Program-made: the position numbers and the translations under genes | Shown: piece by piece, positions 49,773 to 58,204 of the stretch | Layout of the letters: the number at the start of each line of letters is the position of its first letter | Numbering within the stretch: position 1 is the stretch's first letter | Assembly (NCBI RefSeq): GCF_025989145.1 | Contig: NZ_JAPDNQ010000001.1 | Coordinates: forward strand, 1,984,001 to 2,048,000 | Source: Microbacterium sp. SSM24 | GTDB taxonomy: Bacteria; Actinomycetota; Actinomycetes; Actinomycetales; Microbacteriaceae | Direction: 5' to 3' | DNA length: 64,000 nt | Notes under the pieces: generated by a model | The model's input: only the letters and a program-made list of their open reading frames with translations | What the model was told of the DNA's origin: nothing | Database searches by the model: none

Positions 49773-51374
49773 ATGGCCGACGTGAAGACAGAGGCACCGC
49801 CCGCGAACACCCCGCCGAAGAGGCCCCGAGGCGGAGCGCCCGAGTTCGGACCGCAGCGCAAGCTGACCAGCGGCGGCATCCTCGCCCTCGTCATCAAGGT
49901 GGTGCTGCTCGGCATCATCGACGCCCTCGCGATCTTCGGACTGTACGTCCTCATCGGCAAGGGCGACTGGGTCGCCGCGGCACTGCTCCTCGCCGTCGTG
50001 GGCCTGGTCAACTACATCTACCTGAAGCCCGGCGTGCTGCCGGCCAAGTACCTCACCCCCGGCCTCTTCTTCCTCGCGATCTTCCAGGTCTTCGTCATCT
50101 TCTATACGGGCTACATCTCGTTCACGAACTACGGCGACGCGCACAACAGCACCAAGGAAGATGCCATCGCGCAGATCGTGCGCACGTCGCAGGAGCGCGT
50201 TCCCGACTCTCCCGCCTACGCGGTCGAGGTCTACAAGCAGGCCGATCAGTTCGGCATGCTCGTCGCCGAGCCCGGCGGCGGCACCGCCTTCGGCACCAAC
50301 GAGCAGCCGCTCGAGGACGCCTCGAGCGCGCCCGACGGCTGGGACAAGCTCAACCTCAACCAGGTGCTGCGCTTCCAGGACGAAGTCCTCGCGCTCAACG
50401 TCCCGGTGTCGGACGACATCAACGACGGCACCCTCCGCACGCCCGACGGGACGACCGCGTTCGTCTTCACCTCGACCCTCGAGTACGACGAGGCGGCCGA
50501 CGCCTTCACGAACACCGAGACCGGTGTCGTCTATGCCGACGACGGCGAGGGCAACTTCCGGGCGGAGGACGGCCAGGCCCTGACACCCGGTTGGCGGGTC
50601 GTGATCGGCTGGGACAACTACGCGTACGCCTTCACGAACGAGCAGATCCGCGATCCCCTGATCCGGGTCACCATCTGGACGTTCGCCTTCGCCTTCCTCT
50701 CGACGATCCTCTGCTTCGCGCTCGGCCTCTTCCTCGCCATCGTCTTCAACCACCCGACGCTGCGCGGAAAGAAGATCTACCGCATCTTGGTGATCCTCCC
50801 GTACGCGTTCCCGACCTACCTCACCGGTCTGGTCTGGGCGGGCATGCTCAATCAGGAGTTCGGCTTCATCAACGAGGTGCTCCTGGGCGGTGCGAACATC
50901 CCGTGGCTGAGCGATCCGTGGCTGGCGCGCTTGAGCGTGCTGCTGGTGAACATGTGGCTCGGCTACGCCTACATGTTCCTGGTGTGCACGGGTGCGCTGC
51001 AGTCGCTGCCCGACGATGTCATCGAGGCCGCCAAGATGGACGGCGCGGGTGCCTGGCGTATCTTCCGCTCCATCAAGCTGCCGCTGCTGTTCGTCGCGGT
51101 CGCTCCGCTGCTGATCGCCACCTTCGCGTTCAACTTCAACAACTTCGCGGTGATCTTCATGCTCACCGGCGGCAATCCGAGGTTCCCCGATACGACGCTG
51201 CCCATCGGCGCGACCGACATCATGATCACGATGGTCTACAAGATCGCGTTCGGAAGCGGCGGCGGTCGTGACTACGGCCTGGCGAGCGCCCTGTCGATCC
51301 TGATCTTCATCGTCGTCGCGATCATCGCCGCCATCTCCTTCCGATCGACGAAGTCACTGGAGGATCTGCACTGA
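49773..51374 (+). CDS. malF: Maltodextrin ABC transporter permease MalF
   Basis: A 533-residue permease. Helices 1-3 in the first 120 residues are followed by a soluble extracytoplasmic insertion of about 165 residues (roughly 125-290), equivalent to the P2 loop of enteric MalF. The BPD_transp_1 core comes next, with the EAA motif EAAKMDGAGAWRIF. GAGGGAGCG lies upstream of the ATG. The stop overlaps the malG start (TGATG). No ATPase gene is present in the operon, so a shared MsmX/MalK-like ATPase must be encoded elsewhere. Confidence 0.93.
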   Translation: MADVKTEAPPANTPPKRPRGGAPEFGPQRKLTSGGILALVIKVVLLGIIDALAIFGLYVLIGKGDWVAAALLLAVVGLVNYIYLKPGVLPAKYLTPGLFFLAIFQVFVIFYTGYISFTNYGDAHNSTKEDAIAQIVRTSQERVPDSPAYAVEVYKQADQFGMLVAEPGGGTAFGTNEQPLEDASSAPDGWDKLNLNQVLRFQDEVLALNVPVSDDINDGTLRTPDGTTAFVFTSTLEYDEAADAFTNTETGVVYADDGEGNFRAEDGQALTPGWRVVIGWDNYAYAFTNEQIRDPLIRVTIWTFAFAFLSTILCFALGLFLAIVFNHPTLRGKKIYRILVILPYAFPTYLTGLVWAGMLNQEFGFINEVLLGGANIPWLSDPWLARLSVLLVNMWLGYAYMFLVCTGALQSLPDDVIEAAKMDGAGAWRIFRSIKLPLLFVAVAPLLIATFAFNFNNFAVIFMLTGGNPRFPDTTLPIGATDIMITMVYKIAFGSGGGRDYGLASALSILIFIVVAIIAAISFRSTKSLEDLH

Positions 51375-52378
51375 TGTCCGACTCCATCGACCGCCAGATC
51401 AAAGAGGATCAGCTCCTCGAGAACCGCATGGGTCGCGCCGACGGCGTGACCACCATGGCCGGCATCGCCGACCTCGCGGCGAAGCCCCCCAAGCCGCCTA
51501 AGCACGTCAAGGGCGAGCGGCGTCAGCCGTTCGGCAGGTGGTTCGTCGACAAGGGATGGCGCCATCTCGTCGGGATCGCGGCGATCGTCTTCGCCCTGCT
51601 GCCGCTGGCCTACGTACTCTCGGCGTCGCTGAACCCGATCGGCACCCTGACCGGCTCGAATCAGCTGTTCCGCGCGTTCTCGCTCGACAACTACATCGAG
51701 ATCCTCACGCGCGACGAGGGCATCTACCTCACCTGGTACTGGAACGCGCTGGTCATCTCGGTCCTCTCGAGCCTCGCGACCGTGCTGCTGTGCGCCATGG
51801 GCGCGTATGCGTTCTCGCGCATGCGCTTCCGTGGCCGGCGCACGGGACTGCTGTCGCTGCTGATCCTGCAGATGTTCCCCCAGCTCCTCATGATCGTCGC
51901 GATCTTCCTCACGATGATCTGGATCACCGACGTCTTCCCGGCGATCGGCCTCGGCACCCACGCCGGCCTGATCATGGTGTACCTCGGCGGCGCCCTCGGC
52001 GTGAACATCTTCCTGATGTACGGGTTCTTCAACACGATCCCGACCGCGATCGACGAGGCGGCGAAGATCGACGGCGCCGGGCACGCCCGCGTGTTCTTCA
52101 CGATCATGCTCCCGCTGATCACGCCGATCCTCGCCGTCATCGGCCTGCTGAGCTTCATCGGCTTCATCGGCGAGTTCGCGATCGCGAGCGTGCTGCTGAC
52201 CGATCCGAAGGACCAGACCCTCGCGATCGGGCTCTTCCAGCTGATCTCGGGCTTCCAGTCGCAGAACTGGGGCATCTTCGCGGCCGGTGCGGTGCTCGCC
52301 GCCCTGCCGGTGATGATCCTGTTCCTCCTGCTCCAGCGCTACATCGCCGGCGGTCTGATCGCGGGCAGCGTCAAGTAG
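51374..52378 (+). CDS. malG: Maltodextrin ABC transporter permease MalG
   Basis: A 334-residue permease partner of MalF with six helices and the EAA motif EAAKIDGAGHARVF that docks the ATPase. The N-terminal 55 residues are cytoplasmic and proline/lysine-rich (AKPPKPPKHVKGERR), longer than in enteric MalG. The C-terminus YIAGGLIAGSVK is the usual MalG end that reaches into the ATPase. Translation is coupled to malF. A short GGATGCCGCG hairpin follows the stop. Confidence 0.94.
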   Translation: MSDSIDRQIKEDQLLENRMGRADGVTTMAGIADLAAKPPKPPKHVKGERRQPFGRWFVDKGWRHLVGIAAIVFALLPLAYVLSASLNPIGTLTGSNQLFRAFSLDNYIEILTRDEGIYLTWYWNALVISVLSSLATVLLCAMGAYAFSRMRFRGRRTGLLSLLILQMFPQLLMIVAIFLTMIWITDVFPAIGLGTHAGLIMVYLGGALGVNIFLMYGFFNTIPTAIDEAAKIDGAGHARVFFTIMLPLITPILAVIGLLSFIGFIGEFAIASVLLTDPKDQTLAIGLFQLISGFQSQNWGIFAAGAVLAALPVMILFLLLQRYIAGGLIAGSVK

Positions 52379-52380
52379 AC

Positions 52381-52403
52381 GGATGCCGCGGCTCGCGGCA
52401 TCC
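52381..52403. terminator. Hairpin between malG and the amylase gene
   Basis: GGATGCCGCG-GCT-CGCGGCATCC, a perfect 10-bp stem made entirely of the genome's common GGATGCC word; five bases after malG. Confidence 0.5.
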
Positions 52404-52503
52404 TGGATCCAACACAATTCGAGGGCTCTGTCATGGCCACGGCCGTGCAACCACGTCGCACACTCGGCGGCGCGCGCTGCCGATCGTCCTTGAAAGGCCT
52501 GCC

Positions 52504-54474
52504 ATGCCCCTCGCCCCGCACCACGACGGATCGGCGCTGCACGTCTCCGAGCTCGCCCCCGCCCTCGGAGACGTCGTGCACGTGCGCCTGCGCGTGCCCG
52601 CCGGATACGGCCCGCTGAGCGCCGTCCGCACGCGTTCGAACCCCGATCACGAACCCGAGTGGACCGATGCCACGCGCATCGGCGCGGCGAACGGATGGGA
52701 CTGGTGGGAGGCGCCGCTCACCGTGCGGAACCCGCGACACGGCTACCGGTGGATGCTGCGGCACGAGGACGGCCGCGTCGAGTGGCTGAATCAGACCGGC
52801 GTGCACCGCATCGAGACGCTCGACGCCGAGGACTTCGCCCTCGTGGCCTACCCGGCGCCGCCCGCGTGGCTGAACGAGGCCGTGCTGTACCAGGTGTTCC
52901 CCGACCGCTTCGCCCGCTCGGCGCAGGCCGACACCCACCCGACGCCGGACTGGGCGATCCCCGCGCAGTGGTCCGACCCGGTCGACCCCGTGATGCCGGC
53001 CCGCTCGCAGCAGTTCTACGGCGGCGACCTGGACGGCGTCATCGAGAAGCTCGACCATCTCGTGTCCCTCGGCGTGAACCTCCTCTACCTCACGCCGGTC
53101 TTCCCGGCCGAGTCGAATCACCGCTACGACGCGGGCAGCTTCGAGCGCATCGACCCGCTGCTCGGCGGCGACGAGGCGTACGTGCGCCTCGTCGAGGCGG
53201 CGCACGCCCGCGGCATCCGCGTCATCGGCGACCTCACCAGCAACCACTCGGGTGACAGTCACGAGTGGTTCCGCAGCGCGTTCGGCACCCCGGGCGCCCC
53301 CGAGGAGGAGTTCTACTACTTCACCGACGAAGGCAACACCGAGTACGTGTCATGGCTCGGCTATGCGAGCCTGCCGAAGTTCGACTGGTCGTCGGAGGAG
53401 CTGCGTCGCCGGTTCGTCTCGGGCGACGATTCGGTCGTGGCGAAGTGGCTCAAGCCGCCGTACAACGCCGACGGGTGGCGCATCGACGTGGCGAACATGA
53501 CCGGACGCCTCGGCGACGTCGACCTCAACGCCGAGGTTCGTCAGCTGCTGCGCGAGACGATGCTGCGCATCAACCCCGACGCGATCCTGCTGGGGGAGTC
53601 GACCAACGACGCCGCGAGCGACCTGCAGGGCGACGGCTGGCACGGTGCGATGACGTATCCGTCGTTCACCCGTCCGGTGTGGGGCTGGCTGAGCGAGCCG
53701 ACCGGCGTGCCCTACCTCGATGCGGACGGGGCCGAGCTCACCGAGTCGTGGTTCTTCGGCCAGCCGATCGGCGGCATCCCGCGCTACACGGCGGGCGAGT
53801 TCGCCGACGCCGTGACGCGGTTCACCGCCGGCATCCCGTGGCGCGTGCGCCTGGGCAACATGCAGCCGCTCGACACGCACGACACGGCACGGTTCGCGAC
53901 CAACGCCGCGCCGGGCGCGATCCCGGTGGCGGTCGGCCTGTCGCTCACCATGCCGGGTCTGCCGGTCGTGTTCGCCGGCGACGAGTTCGGGCTCATCGGC
54001 GCCGACGGCGAGGAGAGCCGCACCCCGATGCCGTGGGGCACCGAGAGTGAGCCGGCCGCGGCGGAGCGCATCGCCCTGTATCGCGACCTGATCGCCCTGC
54101 GCCGCGCTCATCCCGCCCTGCAGTCGGGCGGGTTCCGGTGGGTGCACACCGACGACGAGACCGTGGTCTTCGTGCGCGAGTCCGCGGACGAGACGCTGCT
54201 CGTGCTCGCCAGCCGAGGAGATGCGGATGCCGCGCTCGACGCCGGCGCGGTGCCAGGCGCCGCCGCCGCGACCGCGCTCTTCGGCGACGCGACGCTCGCG
54301 GTGGCCGACGACGGCGCCGTGCTGCTGTCGGCCGACGGCCCCGCCTTCGCCGTGTGGGCGCTGCCGGGGGTCGCGGCTCCCGCGCCGGTCCAGCCCGTCG
54401 AGACCGCCGAGGTGTCGCGCGGTGTCGTCGACGGCGACGAGACGACTCCGGCCGAGGAGGTCAGGGAGGGCTGA
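52504..54474 (+). CDS. Glycoside hydrolase family 13 (neopullulanase/maltogenic amylase-like)
   Basis: A 656-residue cytoplasmic alpha-glucan hydrolase without a signal peptide. An N-terminal beta domain (about 1-115) precedes the catalytic barrel. Catalytic residues are Asp328 in GWRIDVAN (nucleophile), Glu365 in LLGES (acid/base) and Asp460 in DTHD; region I is DLTSNH at 243-248. The C-terminal beta domain ends in a Pro/Glu-rich tail. It should degrade imported maltodextrins. GAAAGG precedes ATG 52504; the frame is open far upstream through malG but that part is not coding. Confidence 0.92.
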   Translation: MPLAPHHDGSALHVSELAPALGDVVHVRLRVPAGYGPLSAVRTRSNPDHEPEWTDATRIGAANGWDWWEAPLTVRNPRHGYRWMLRHEDGRVEWLNQTGVHRIETLDAEDFALVAYPAPPAWLNEAVLYQVFPDRFARSAQADTHPTPDWAIPAQWSDPVDPVMPARSQQFYGGDLDGVIEKLDHLVSLGVNLLYLTPVFPAESNHRYDAGSFERIDPLLGGDEAYVRLVEAAHARGIRVIGDLTSNHSGDSHEWFRSAFGTPGAPEEEFYYFTDEGNTEYVSWLGYASLPKFDWSSEELRRRFVSGDDSVVAKWLKPPYNADGWRIDVANMTGRLGDVDLNAEVRQLLRETMLRINPDAILLGESTNDAASDLQGDGWHGAMTYPSFTRPVWGWLSEPTGVPYLDADGAELTESWFFGQPIGGIPRYTAGEFADAVTRFTAGIPWRVRLGNMQPLDTHDTARFATNAAPGAIPVAVGLSLTMPGLPVVFAGDEFGLIGADGEESRTPMPWGTESEPAAAERIALYRDLIALRRAHPALQSGGFRWVHTDDETVVFVRESADETLLVLASRGDADAALDAGAVPGAAAATALFGDATLAVADDGAVLLSADGPAFAVWALPGVAAPAPVQPVETAEVSRGVVDGDETTPAEEVREG

Positions 54475-54526
54475 GGTTCTCCACATCGCGTGACACGGGG
54501 TCGCGGCATCCGGCACACTGAGTGCC

Positions 54527-55435
54527 ATGTCAGCGTTGACCACCATCGGCCTTCCCGTGGCCCTCGGGATCATCATGTTCGGGCTCGGACTGAGCCTCAC
54601 TCTCGGAGACTTCGCGCGAGTCCTCAAGCAGCCGAAGGCGGTGATCGTGGCACTGCTGTGCCAGCTGATCCTCCTGCCCGCCATCTGCTTCGGGCTCGTG
54701 CTGGCCTTCCAGCTTCCCCCGGTGCTCGCCGTGGGCATGATGATGCTCGCGGCGTCGCCCGGAGGAACCACCGCCAATCTCTACAGCCACCTGTTCCGCG
54801 GCGATGTCGCCCTGAACATCTCCCTCACCGCCGTGAACTCGGTGATCTCGGTCATCACCCTTCCGCTCATCACCAACTTCGCGATCGCGTACTTCGACCC
54901 GTTCGACGACGAGCTCGGGATGCAGTGGGCGAAGGTGCTCGAGGTGTTCGCGATCGTCCTCGTCCCGGTGGCGATCGGCATGGTGGTGCGACGTTTGTGG
55001 CCGGCGTTCGCGAAGGCGATGGACAAGCCGGTGCGCATCGCGTCGGTCGTCATCCTGGTCGTCGTGATCGCGGGGGCGGTCGCGTCGAACTGGACGCTCC
55101 TCGTCGAGAACTTCGCGCGCCTGTCGCTCATCACGATCGTGTTCTGCCTCATCAGCCTCACCGTCGGATACCTGGTTCCCCGCCTGCTGAAGGTCGGCAA
55201 GCGTCAGGCCATCGCGGCGTCGTTCGAGATCGGCATCCACAACGCGACCCTGGCGATCGTCATCGCGCAGACGGTGCTCATGTCGACGGAGCTCAGCCTC
55301 CCCGCCGCGGTCTACGGGGTGCTGATGTTCTTCGTCGCCTTCGGTTTCGGGTTCCTCATCCGCGAGCGCGGGGCGAGCGCCGGTGACGAGGCGCTCGAGC
55401 GCGACGACGCCGTGGAGCCGGCAGCGTCGGCCTGA
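54527..55435 (+). CDS. Bile acid:sodium symporter family transporter
   Basis: A 302-residue protein with nine or ten transmembrane helices of the BASS/SBF family. Seen are GIIMFGLGLSLTLGDFARVL, the helix-crossing motif AASPGGTTANLYSHLFRGDVALN (given in part) and the second half with GIHNATLAIVIAQT. Members carry organic anions with Na+; a bile acid substrate is not implied here. A strong hairpin follows. CACACT seven bases before the ATG is a weak -10 candidate. Confidence 0.92.
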   Translation: MSALTTIGLPVALGIIMFGLGLSLTLGDFARVLKQPKAVIVALLCQLILLPAICFGLVLAFQLPPVLAVGMMMLAASPGGTTANLYSHLFRGDVALNISLTAVNSVISVITLPLITNFAIAYFDPFDDELGMQWAKVLEVFAIVLVPVAIGMVVRRLWPAFAKAMDKPVRIASVVILVVVIAGAVASNWTLLVENFARLSLITIVFCLISLTVGYLVPRLLKVGKRQAIAASFEIGIHNATLAIVIAQTVLMSTELSLPAAVYGVLMFFVAFGFGFLIRERGASAGDEALERDDAVEPAASA

Positions 55436-55442
55436 CACGGTG

Positions 55443-55486
55443 ACGGATGCCGCGTCCCGCGCCTCGCGGCGGGACGCGGCATCCGT
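55443..55486 (+). terminator. Terminator after the BASS gene
   Basis: Perfect 18-bp stem ACGGATGCCGCGTCCCGC / GCGGGACGCGGCATCCGT with an eight-base loop, followed by TCCGTCC; seven bases after the stop. Confidence 0.75.
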
Positions 55487-55524
55487 TCCGTCCGGCCAGG
55501 GGTACCGGGATCGGCCGTCGTTCG

Positions 55525-55530
55525 TAGACT
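55525..55530 (+). promoter_or_regulatory. -10 element TAGACT of the FBP-PfkB unit
   Basis: TAGACT lies 19 bases before the ATG and is followed by GAGGAGG, so this message is leadered, in contrast to most TAGACT genes here. Confidence 0.5.
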
Positions 55531-55549
55531 GGGGTCGCGAGGAGGTGCC

Positions 55550-56050
55550 ATGCGCCCACTGACCGAAGACGACGTGCGTTCATCGTTTGTGAACGCCTCA
55601 CCGGACGAACTGCGGATCGTCGCCCTGCCGACCGATTTCATGCTCACCGACTGGGATCACCTCGACTTCTTCGCGTGGCGCGATCCGCGCACGCGCGGAC
55701 GCGGCTACGTGATCACCGAGGTGGACGGCGAACCGCGCGGCGTCGTGCTGCGCGCGGCCGAGGGCCGGTCCGGCGCGCGGTCGGCGATGTGCAATCTGTG
55801 CCACACGATGCAGCCGGCCGATCAGGTCGCGCTCTTCACTGCACGGCGCGCGGGCGTCGCGGGGGAGCACGGCGACAGCATCGGCACCTACATCTGCACC
55901 GACCTGTCGTGCCATGAGAACGTGCGGCTCGCCCCGCCGCTCGCTCCCAGCGAGATCCGCGCGAGCGTCGATCTGCGCATCGACGGCACCCGCCGGCGCG
56001 CCGAGGCATTCGTCGGTCGGGTGCTCGAGAACGCGGAGGTCCGCCGATGA
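55550..56050 (+). CDS. FBP domain protein (treble-clef zinc finger, EF-G-binding type)
   Basis: A 166-residue protein with the FusB/FBP C-terminal zinc-binding fold: C81-NL-C84 and C116-TDLS-C121 as ligands, within SAMCNLCHTMQPAD and IGTYICTDLSCHENV. FusB-type proteins bind elongation factor G and release it from the ribosome; some confer fusidic acid resistance. The ATG has GAGGAGG upstream, and the stop overlaps the PfkB kinase start (ATGA). The functional link to that kinase is unknown. Confidence 0.87.
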   Translation: MRPLTEDDVRSSFVNASPDELRIVALPTDFMLTDWDHLDFFAWRDPRTRGRGYVITEVDGEPRGVVLRAAEGRSGARSAMCNLCHTMQPADQVALFTARRAGVAGEHGDSIGTYICTDLSCHENVRLAPPLAPSEIRASVDLRIDGTRRRAEAFVGRVLENAEVRR

Positions 56051-56961
56051 CCCGCGTCGTCGTGGTGGGCGATGCGCTCATCGACGAGCTGCGCGACGAC
56101 CACGGCGTGCGGGAGTTCGTCGGCGGCGCCGCGCTCAACGTCGCGGTCGGACTCACGCGGCTCGGAGTTCCCGCCACGCTCATCGCGATGGTCGGCGACG
56201 ACGAGCCCGGCTCGCACATCCGCTCCTACCTCGCCGACTACGGTGTGGAGCTGATCGAGACGCCGTCGCCACTGGGCACGGCCCGCGCTGTGAGCACGCG
56301 CACCGGCGGCGGAGAGCCTGAGTACGTCTTCAACGACGCATCGCAGCAGCGCCGTATCCGCTTCGGCGAACGCGAGCGGGCGGCGATGGCGGATGCCGCG
56401 CTCGTCGTCGTGAGCTGCTTCGCGTTCGACGACACCGCGCAGACGGATGAGCTGGCCGAGGCGATCTCGGCAGCGGGGGCCGCCCTCGCGATCGACCCGA
56501 ACCCGCGGTCGGGGATGATGCGCGATTCCGAGGAGTTCGTGCGGGGATTCGAGCGGCTCGCGGCGGGCGCGGCGCTCGTGAAGATCGGCGAGGACGACGC
56601 GGAACTCCTGTACGGAGAGACCCTCGACGCGCTGCGGGCACGGCTCGTCGACCTCGGTGTCGGTGCGGTCCTCGCGACGCAGGGCGCGTCGGGTGCGACG
56701 GTCGAGGCGGGAGAGGTCGTCGTCACGCACCCGATCTCGAACCTGCCCGGGCGCATCGTCGACACGATGGGTGCGGGCGACGCGGCGTTCGCCGCAGCGG
56801 TCGCCGCGCTCGCCGAGAGCGCGCCGTCGAGCGAGGAGGAGTGGGCCGCGGTACTGGCCTCGGCGATGGATGTCGCGGCCGCCACGTGCCGGTTCGAGGG
56901 GGCGCTCCTGCGCACGGCGGCCTCGCTCGAGTCGCTGGATCTGGACCGCATCGGCACCTGA
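56047..56961 (+). CDS. PfkB family carbohydrate kinase
   Basis: A 304-residue ribokinase-like sugar kinase. The N-terminal substrate-binding GGAALNVAVGLTRLGVPATL and the C-terminal ATP/catalytic motif DTMGAGDAAFAAAV (Asp base) are intact. It resembles fructokinases, but the sugar cannot be fixed from sequence. Translation is coupled to the FBP-domain gene. The tRNA-Tyr gene lies about 100 bp downstream. Confidence 0.9.
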   Translation: MTRVVVVGDALIDELRDDHGVREFVGGAALNVAVGLTRLGVPATLIAMVGDDEPGSHIRSYLADYGVELIETPSPLGTARAVSTRTGGGEPEYVFNDASQQRRIRFGERERAAMADAALVVVSCFAFDDTAQTDELAEAISAAGAALAIDPNPRSGMMRDSEEFVRGFERLAAGAALVKIGEDDAELLYGETLDALRARLVDLGVGAVLATQGASGATVEAGEVVVTHPISNLPGRIVDTMGAGDAAFAAAVAALAESAPSSEEEWAAVLASAMDVAAATCRFEGALLRTAASLESLDLDRIGT

Positions 56962-57059
56962 TCCTGACGGTCGCTCTTTCGATTTCGAGCACTGCCTCGC
57001 ACAGCGTATGATTGTGGATCGCGCCTCCGGTCGTCTGCGAAAGTCGGACGGGTGCGCCT

Positions 57060-57141
57060 GGCGAGTTACCCAAGCGGCCAAAGGGATCTGACTGTAAATC
57101 AGACTGCTCAGCATTCGGGGGTTCGAATCCCTCACTCGCCA
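57060..57141 (+). tRNA. tRNA-Tyr (GTA)
   Basis: An 82-nt class II tRNA. The acceptor stem pairs GGCGAGT with ACTCGCC (57134-57140) with discriminator A. The anticodon stem TCTGA/TCAGA encloses loop CTGTAAA with anticodon GTA at 57094-57096. The T arm contains GGTTCGAATCC, and a long variable arm is present. CCA is not fully encoded. The last 15 bases are repeated 104 bp downstream. Confidence 0.95.
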
Positions 57142-57184
57142 CAAAGAAGAAGGGCGCCCCCGAAAGGGGCGCCCTTCTTCTTTG
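57142..57184 (+). terminator. Terminator of tRNA-Tyr
   Basis: Perfect 19-bp stem CAAAGAAGAAGGGCGCCCC / GGGGCGCCCTTCTTCTTTG with a five-base loop; the right arm supplies a T-rich tail. Confidence 0.9.
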
Positions 57185-57231
57185 TGACGAATGGGGATTC
57201 GGGGAGGCGCGAGCGCAGCGAAGCCCCGGAG

Positions 57232-57246
57232 TCCCTCACTCGCCAC
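57232..57246 (+). repeat. Duplicate of the tRNA-Tyr 3' end (possible att remnant)
   Basis: TCCCTCACTCGCCAC is identical to 57128-57142, the 3' end of tRNA-Tyr plus one base. No tRNA body precedes it. Like the real tRNA end it is followed by a long hairpin. Such duplications are typical of tRNA-targeted integration. Confidence 0.7.
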
Positions 57247-57247
57247 C

Positions 57248-57290
57248 GAACGACCGAAGGGCCCTGCGAAGCGGGGCCCTTCGGTCGTTC
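57248..57290 (+). terminator. Second long hairpin after the duplicated tRNA end
   Basis: Perfect 17-bp stem GAACGACCGAAGGGCCC / GGGCCCTTCGGTCGTTC around a nine-base loop. Confidence 0.8.
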
Positions 57291-57354
57291 ATCGGGCACT
57301 GGGGGATTCGGTGAGGAGCCCGCCGCAGGCGAGGCCATTGCGGGATCCGGGGAC

Positions 57355-57386
57355 GGAAACCACAATGACCTGTGAAGGTGGTTTCC
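57355..57386. promoter_or_regulatory. Dyad upstream of the endolysin-like gene
   Basis: Perfect 9-bp arms GGAAACCAC / GTGGTTTCC separated by 14 bp, ending 16 bp before the start codon. It could be an operator or an mRNA hairpin near the ribosome binding site. Confidence 0.5.
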
Positions 57387-57402
57387 CGGCAGGGGGTCCG
57401 TC

Positions 57403-58194
57403 ATGACGCTCGTCAACCCATTCTCCGAGTTCGACATCCCTCAGGGGTGGCTCGAGGGCTCCCATGGTCTGCCCGGCGGCGGTCCCGCGATCGACTATGC
57501 GATTCCCTTCGGAACTGTGCTCCGGTCTCCCGCGGGCGGTCGGGTGTCGCTCTCCACTGACGACGCCGCCGGCCTTCGGGTCGCCGTGATCCTCGACGAC
57601 GGCCGACAGATCGTCCTCTGCCACAACTCGAAGTTCATCGCGGCGCACGGTGACAACGTCGAGGCGCTCGACGAGCTGTGCGAGTCGGGCAACTCGGGTC
57701 ACGTGGACCCCGCACCGACGGCAGCGAACCCGCATGCCGGAGCGCACCTGCACACTTTCGGACTGAACGCGGACGGTTCCCGATGGAACTGGACTCTCGA
57801 CGTCGCCGGCACGGCCAGCTCTTTCGCCGCATCACTCGAACCGAAGGAGGACGAGATGATCCTCATCACCGCCCCGGGGGTCCACCCCGCCCTCATCGAA
57901 CTGGGAGCGTTCACCGAGGTGAACAACGCCGAGAAGCTCGCGGTCGCGAGAAAGATCGCGGTGCGCCGTGTCGACCTCGCTTCCAAACGCGAGTATCAGG
58001 TGGCTCGCGCGCTCGCGCTGCATGCGCGGACCGCCGCGGCGATGGTGTCGATGACGTCGATCCAGCTCACCGACATCACCAACGCCGCGAGACTCGGCGG
58101 GGAGGACGCCGTCGAGGACCTCGACTTCGTCGTCCGGATCGAGGACGCCGTCGTGGACCCGGACGTCATCTTCCCGATCGACCCCACCCTCTGA
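57403..58194 (+). CDS. Phage-type endolysin-like protein with M23-like domain
   Basis: A 263-residue protein. Residues 1-130 resemble a LytM/M23 peptidase as found in actinophage lysins: GGGPAIDYAIPFGTVLRSPA, then HAGAHLHTFG with the HLH pair at 115-117. The first zinc histidine expected four residues before Asp31 is Gly27, so metal binding may be altered. Residues 152-263 form a separate domain I do not recognise. An in-frame ATG at 57856 follows AAGGAGG by five bases, so this domain could also be made alone. It sits beside tRNA-Tyr with a duplicated end, suggesting a prophage remnant. Confidence 0.65.
   Translation: MTLVNPFSEFDIPQGWLEGSHGLPGGGPAIDYAIPFGTVLRSPAGGRVSLSTDDAAGLRVAVILDDGRQIVLCHNSKFIAAHGDNVEALDELCESGNSGHVDPAPTAANPHAGAHLHTFGLNADGSRWNWTLDVAGTASSFAASLEPKEDEMILITAPGVHPALIELGAFTEVNNAEKLAVARKIAVRRVDLASKREYQVARALALHARTAAAMVSMTSIQLTDITNAARLGGEDAVEDLDFVVRIEDAVVDPDVIFPIDPTL
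57844..57858 (+). promoter_or_regulatory. Possible internal ribosome binding site and start in the endolysin-like gene
   Basis: AAGGAGG at 57844-57850, five bases before an in-frame ATG at 57856 (codon 152). Since AAG-GAG also encodes Lys-Glu here, coincidence is possible. Confidence 0.4.
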
Positions 58195-58204
58195 TCGGGC
58201 CGTC

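Noticed and set aside
51538..54474. Amylase gene extended back through malG
   Set aside because: The first 320 codons overlap malG in another frame and lack a domain; ATG 52504 has a ribosome site and a GH13 N-terminus.
57232..57246. A second tRNA gene
   Set aside because: Only the 3' strand of the acceptor stem and part of the T arm are present; no D or anticodon arm precedes it.
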